Positions 14,159 to 17,444 of a DNA stretch of 17,444 bases are shown piece by piece. The position numbers and the translations under genes were made by a program. Positions within the stretch are counted from its first letter, which is position 1. Each line of letters begins with the position of its first letter. Source of the DNA: Eubacteriales bacterium (lineage in GTDB: Bacteria > Bacillota > Clostridia > JAQUNY01); contig JAQUNY010000019.1 of NCBI GenBank assembly GCA_028717405.1, forward strand, positions 1 through 17,444, in the 5' to 3' direction. The notes beneath the pieces are model-generated. The model saw nothing but the letters and a program-made list of their open reading frames with translations. It had not been told where the DNA came from and did no database searches.

Positions 14159-14912
14159 CGCCATATGTTTTAATGAATTTCTCCAGGCTTTCCGCTTTGT
14201 CTCCCAAAGGCCTGTACTCAAGTCCCACATATTTGTCATATCCTGTTTCTGCTATTGCCTTGAATACATTATAATAATTTATTTCACCTGTACCCGGATC
14301 GTTTCTGCCCGGTACATCAGCGACATGGAAATGTCCGATTTTCCCTATGTTGGCACGGATATTGGCAATCAGATTCCCCTCTGTTATCTGTTGATGATAA
14401 ATATCAAACAGCACCCTTACATTTGGGCTCCCCACATTGTCAATTATGTCAAAGGCTTCAGACGACATGGCTAAAAAATACCCTTTATGGTTCACCAATA
14501 TATTCAGCGGTTCCACAACTGCTGTTATACCTGCTTTTTCAAGCAGCGGAGCACTTTGCTTCAAGCCCTCTGTAATTGATTCTATCTGCTCCTGCCTTGT
14601 CCTGCCTGGCAGCTCGTCTCCGACGGTCACTATCAGCGTGCTGCAATCAAACCTTTTTGCTACTTCGATCGTTTCCTTTAAATTTGCTAAAAACAGCCCG
14701 CGCTCATCCGGATCTACAAGGCTTGCCCGTTTCTGCCCGAAGCCGGCGACTTTGAGCCCGGTTTCCTTTACAGCCTTTTCAAGGGAGTCAAGGTCCTTAT
14801 TCCCCCATGTCCAAAATTCAAAAGCATCACATCCGCATTTCTTAACAAGCGGAAGGCTATCCTGTATTGGCATTCCGGAAAAAACCATTTCTGTACAAGC
14901 TGAAAATTTCAT
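14142..14912 (-). CDS. TIM-barrel sugar isomerase/epimerase, hydroxypyruvate isomerase-like
   Basis: 256 residues from the ATG at 14912, where GAGGAG lies 9 nt upstream; an ATG at 14921 abuts that site directly. The fold is the AP-endonuclease-2 type TIM barrel. Counting from the longer start, likely active-site residues are E137 in AVVEPLN, D173 and H176 in LFDIYHQQ, H199 in GHFHVADVPGR, and E235 in GLEYRP. DIYHQQITEGNL and GHFHVADVPGRNDPGTGEINY are close to the hydroxypyruvate isomerase (Hyi) pattern, which interconverts hydroxypyruvate and tartronate semialdehyde. It is the last gene of the serC-serA operon, 62 nt after serA. Hydroxypyruvate is chemically one step from serine and from glycerate, which fits, but another three- to six-carbon ketose substrate is possible. 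Confidence 0.88.
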   Translation of the reverse strand: MKFSACTEMVFSGMPIQDSLPLVKKCGCDAFEFWTWGNKDLDSLEKAVKETGLKVAGFGQKRASLVDPDERGLFLANLKETIEVAKRFDCSTLIVTVGDELPGRTRQEQIESITEGLKQSAPLLEKAGITAVVEPLNILVNHKGYFLAMSSEAFDIIDNVGSPNVRVLFDIYHQQITEGNLIANIRANIGKIGHFHVADVPGRNDPGTGEINYYNVFKAIAETGYDKYVGLEYRPLGDKAESLEKFIKTYGVSSLQ

Positions 14913-14974
14913 TTTTCTCATCTCCTCATTGATCTGTCAGACCGGGTCGTCCACCTGAACACTGTCCCGTCAGG

Positions 14975-16141
14975 TCAGCCTATTACCCTCATCTTTATAA
15001 CGCCTTCTATTTTGCTGAGCTTCTCAAGCACATCGCAGGGTATTTCGCCTCCGACATCAATTATGGTATAGGCGATGCCGTTTTTATGATGGTTCAGCAT
15101 CCTTTCTATGTTTATACCATAGCCCGCCAGTATCCCGGTAAATTGGCCAAGCATATTCGGAATGTTGATATTGATTATGGTGATTCTTTTATTTTCATTT
15201 TTTTCCAGCACACATTCCGGCATATTAACAGAGTTCCTGATATTTCCTTTCTCAAGGAAATCCCTGAGCTGCCGTGCTGCCATTAAAGCGCAGTTGTCTT
15301 CGGATTCAGGAGTCGATGCGCCAAGATGAGGTATTGTGATTATATTTTCATGACCCAGCATGCATTCCTCAGGGAAATCGGTCACATAGCATGATATGAT
15401 ACCGTTTTCAACCGCTTCGATAAGGTCGGCGGATGATACCAGTCCCGCCCTCGCCAGATTTATGATCCTCGCGCCTTTTTTAATAACGGCAAATTTCTTT
15501 TTATCAAGCATATTTTTTGTTTCATCAAGAAGAGGGACATGAAGAGATATATAATCACATGTCGCAAGGAGATGGTCCAGATCATTTTCCCTTTTTACCT
15601 CGCGTGAAAGGCTCCACGCGAAATCGACTGATATGTAAGGATCATAACCGCATACCTCCATCCCCAGGGCTACTGCATCGTTGGCCACCATTGACCCGAT
15701 TGCCCCCAAGCCGATGACCCCAAGCTTCTTTCCTTTTATCTCAGGACCTTCGAATGCGGATTTTTCTTTTTCAACTGCCTGCGCAACATCACTGCATCTG
15801 TCTTTCATGGATTGCACCCGTTTTATACCCTGTACGATCCTTCTGGAAGAGATTAATAATGATGCTATTACCAGTTCTTTTACGCCATTGGCGTTAGCTC
15901 CGGGTGTATTAAAGACAACTATTCCCTTGTCTGTGCATTTGCTGACAGGTATGTTGTTTACTCCGGCCCCTGCCCTTGCTATCGCCTTGAGGTTTCCGCC
16001 CATATCCATTTCGTTCATATTGAAGCTCCTGACCATGACTGCATCAGGATCCTCAGCTTCTGCTGAAACATTATACTTTGAGGGCTCAAATATTCCGAGT
16101 CCTGCCTCGGAAATTTTATTAAGCAGTTTAATATTAAACAT
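14975..16141 (-). CDS. serA: D-3-phosphoglycerate dehydrogenase with C-terminal ACT domain
   Basis: 388 residues, the short SerA form common in Clostridia, lacking the extra substrate-binding domain of long bacterial SerA. It oxidises 3-phosphoglycerate to 3-phosphohydroxypyruvate with NAD, the first step of serine synthesis. The NAD-binding motif is GVIGLGAIG (141-149) with an acidic D167 after beta-2. The catalytic set is R231 (NLARAGL), E259 (DFPEE) and H272 (PHLGAST). ARAGAGVNNIP (56-65) binds substrate. Residues 319-388 form an ACT domain (ITIININIPNMLGQFTGILA), usually the site of feedback inhibition by serine. The ATG has GGAAGG about 10 nt upstream. It follows serC after an 88-nt purine-rich spacer and precedes the Hyi-like gene. 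Confidence 0.95.
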   Translation of the reverse strand: MFNIKLLNKISEAGLGIFEPSKYNVSAEAEDPDAVMVRSFNMNEMDMGGNLKAIARAGAGVNNIPVSKCTDKGIVVFNTPGANANGVKELVIASLLISSRRIVQGIKRVQSMKDRCSDVAQAVEKEKSAFEGPEIKGKKLGVIGLGAIGSMVANDAVALGMEVCGYDPYISVDFAWSLSREVKRENDLDHLLATCDYISLHVPLLDETKNMLDKKKFAVIKKGARIINLARAGLVSSADLIEAVENGIISCYVTDFPEECMLGHENIITIPHLGASTPESEDNCALMAARQLRDFLEKGNIRNSVNMPECVLEKNENKRITIININIPNMLGQFTGILAGYGINIERMLNHHKNGIAYTIIDVGGEIPCDVLEKLSKIEGVIKMRVIG

Positions 16142-16229
16142 AACAAAGGGTCCTTCCTTTAATCTTTGCGCCTTATCTTTACATCTCTTCTTTATGCCTG
16201 CCCTTATTACCGATCTTTACAGCTGTCCT

Positions 16230-17312
16230 TTATACCTTCCTGTTGGCGGACTCAAACTTCTTCATAAAGGTAACAAGCGCTTTTACACCTTCAACAGGCA
16301 TTGCGTTGTAGATGCTCGCTCTCATTCCTCCTACAGAGCGATGCCCTTTCAGTGAAGAAAATCCGGCCTTTTCAGCTTCCCTGACAAACCGGGCATCAAG
16401 CTCCTCAGAAGGGGATACAAACGGCACATTCATAAGTGATCGGTCTGCAGTATTTACCGGTGATTTGAAAAAGTCGGTATTACCAAGATAATCATATAGC
16501 AATGACGCCTTATCTTTATTTATGGCCTCAATTGCGTCCACTCCGCCTATATCGTCAAGCCATTGCAGCACAAGTCCTGCAATATATATGCTGTAACATG
16601 GAGGGGTATTATACAGCGAGTCTGCTTCCGCGTGAGTTGAATAGCGGAGCATGGTCGGCACCTTCTCGGAATGTTTTCCTATAAGGTCTTTACGGATTAT
16701 AACTATAGTAACTCCTGAAGGCCCCAGGTTTTTCTGCGCTCCTGCGTATATGAGCCCGTAAGCCGAAACATTGGTCTTCTCTGAAAGTATATTGCTTGAC
16801 ATATCTGCAACCAGCGGTATCCTGCCGGTTTCAGGGATCGATGTGAACCGGGTGCCTTCTATTGTATTATTTGTAGTAATATGAACATAATCGGCGTCTT
16901 CAGAAATTGTGAATTCCTTCGGTATATATGAGAAATTTTTGTCCTCTGATGAAGCAATCACCCTTGGGACTCCAAAAAGTTTTGCTTCAGAAATAGCTTT
17001 TTTTGACCATGATCCGGTATTGATATAATCTGCTTTTCCGCTTCCCGTAAGCAGATTCATCGGGACCATGGCAAATTGAGTAGATGCTCCTCCCTGAAGG
17101 AAAAGGACACTGTAATTATCAGGAATATCCATCAGTTTTCTTAAAAGGCTTTCTGCGTTCTGAATTATTTCCTCGTAAACTTTTGACCTGTGGCTCATTT
17201 CCATGACCGACATACCCGACCCTTTGTAATCAAGCATCTCAGCCGCAGCCTTTTTTAATACCTGCTCCGGCAAAACCGCCGGACCTGCAGCGAAATTATA
17301 TATTCTGCCCAT
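16230..17312 (-). CDS. serC: Phosphoserine aminotransferase
   Basis: 360 residues, the standard SerC length. It transfers an amino group from glutamate to 3-phosphohydroxypyruvate, giving phosphoserine; PLP-dependent and cytosolic. The N-terminus YNFAAGPAVLP is diagnostic, followed by MSVMEMSHRSK (34-44) and FLQGGASTQF (71-80). VADMSSN (168-174) holds the PLP-contacting Asp, and K194 in AGAQKNLGPSG forms the Schiff base. GHRSVGGMRASIYNA (323-337) binds the substrate phosphate and carboxylate. The ATG has GGGGGA 9 nt upstream. It is the first gene of the serC-serA-hyi-like operon; serB, which would finish the pathway, is not in the window. Confidence 0.96.
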   Translation of the reverse strand: MGRIYNFAAGPAVLPEQVLKKAAAEMLDYKGSGMSVMEMSHRSKVYEEIIQNAESLLRKLMDIPDNYSVLFLQGGASTQFAMVPMNLLTGSGKADYINTGSWSKKAISEAKLFGVPRVIASSEDKNFSYIPKEFTISEDADYVHITTNNTIEGTRFTSIPETGRIPLVADMSSNILSEKTNVSAYGLIYAGAQKNLGPSGVTIVIIRKDLIGKHSEKVPTMLRYSTHAEADSLYNTPPCYSIYIAGLVLQWLDDIGGVDAIEAINKDKASLLYDYLGNTDFFKSPVNTADRSLMNVPFVSPSEELDARFVREAEKAGFSSLKGHRSVGGMRASIYNAMPVEGVKALVTFMKKFESANRKV

Positions 17313-17355
17313 TTAGATAAATCCCCCATTTCGTTTAAATCCACATATACTTAGA

Positions 17356-17383
17356 ATTATATAATATTCGACAGTCATGTCAA
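17356..17383 (-). promoter_or_regulatory. SigA promoter of the serC-serA operon
   Basis: TTGACA (17378-17383), 16 bp, TATAAT (17356-17361) on the minus strand, giving a leader of about 37 nt. Both hexamers match the consensus exactly. Confidence 0.8.
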
Positions 17384-17401
17384 TGCAGGGCTGCATATTT
17401 G

Positions 17402-17413
17402 ATCTGATCAGAT
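17402..17413. promoter_or_regulatory. 12-bp palindrome upstream of the serC promoter
   Basis: ATCTGATCAGAT is a perfect palindrome 18 bp upstream of the -35. TGATCA recurs at the right edge of the window (near 17435). It could be an operator; no regulator is known from the window. Confidence 0.4.
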
Positions 17414-17444
17414 GTGATTTTTTCTTATCGTCCTGATCATTCTT

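Noticed and set aside
14950..14985. Terminator or attenuator between serA and the Hyi-like gene
   Set aside because: ACCTGA/TCAGGT gives only a 6-bp stem with an 11-nt loop and no T-run in the direction of transcription.
16142..16229. Riboswitch or small gene in the serC-serA spacer
   Set aside because: The 88 nt are purine-rich on the coding strand with a repeated GTAAAGAT, but no stable pairing pattern or known riboswitch core was seen.
15681..16355. 224-residue plus-strand open frame over serA and the serC end
   Set aside because: Antisense to two clearly identified genes and spans their intergenic gap; no start signal or domain.

Overview
The window looks like chromosomal DNA of a Firmicute, most likely a member of the Clostridia. 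GC is moderate by eye. Promoters are close to the SigA consensus, Shine-Dalgarno sites are strong (AGGAG, GGGAG), and the gene families are typical of Gram-positive bacteria: a CsbB/YfhO-type pair for envelope sugar modification, a LytM-type M23 peptidase, a clostridial short SerA with a C-terminal ACT domain, a ROK kinase, ZIP and AEC transporters. I cannot name the genus. I saw no tRNA, rRNA, CRISPR array or insertion sequence. All the intergenic gaps except one (2648-3018) are under 300 bases.

Left part (1-2840, minus strand): a Gfo/Idh/MocA oxidoreductase cut by the window edge (1-669) is preceded by seven direct repeats spaced exactly 11 bp, the layout of a PhoB/PhoP-type response-regulator operator. 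Next come an AEC-family permease (862-1815) and a ZupT-like ZIP metal transporter (1835-2647), probably one transcript read zupT then AEC. The 371-bp gap behind zupT holds a promoter, two 27-bp-period repeats, three 11-bp-period repeats, a hairpin and a coding-like remnant that ends over the zupT start.

Middle (3019-8913): an operon read from right to left has a ROK sugar kinase (GTG start, 6307) and then a 733-residue fusion of a GmhA-type sugar-phosphate isomerase to an FAD-dependent oxidoreductase. It is driven by a consensus promoter (TTGACA-17-TATAAT) overlapped by a perfect 12-bp inverted repeat, so it looks like a tightly repressed carbohydrate catabolic operon. The fusion is the most unusual gene in the window. 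A small two-helix membrane protein (6469-6792, minus) and an ABC exporter-type half transporter (6988-8913, plus) diverge from a shared control region with direct repeats, a Fur-like palindrome and a cre-like site.

Right part (8928-17444): a GT2 polyprenyl-phosphate glycosyltransferase and a YfhO-family multispanning protein overlap by 14 bp and probably add a sugar to an envelope polymer. They diverge from a secreted M23 peptidase (12833-14158), which makes this a cell-envelope segment. The M23 gene runs tail to tail, with a 17-bp overlap, into a three-gene minus-strand operon, serC - serA - hydroxypyruvate-isomerase-like TIM-barrel protein, under a TTGACA-16-TATAAT promoter. This is a serine biosynthesis operon without serB, with an added three-carbon isomerase.
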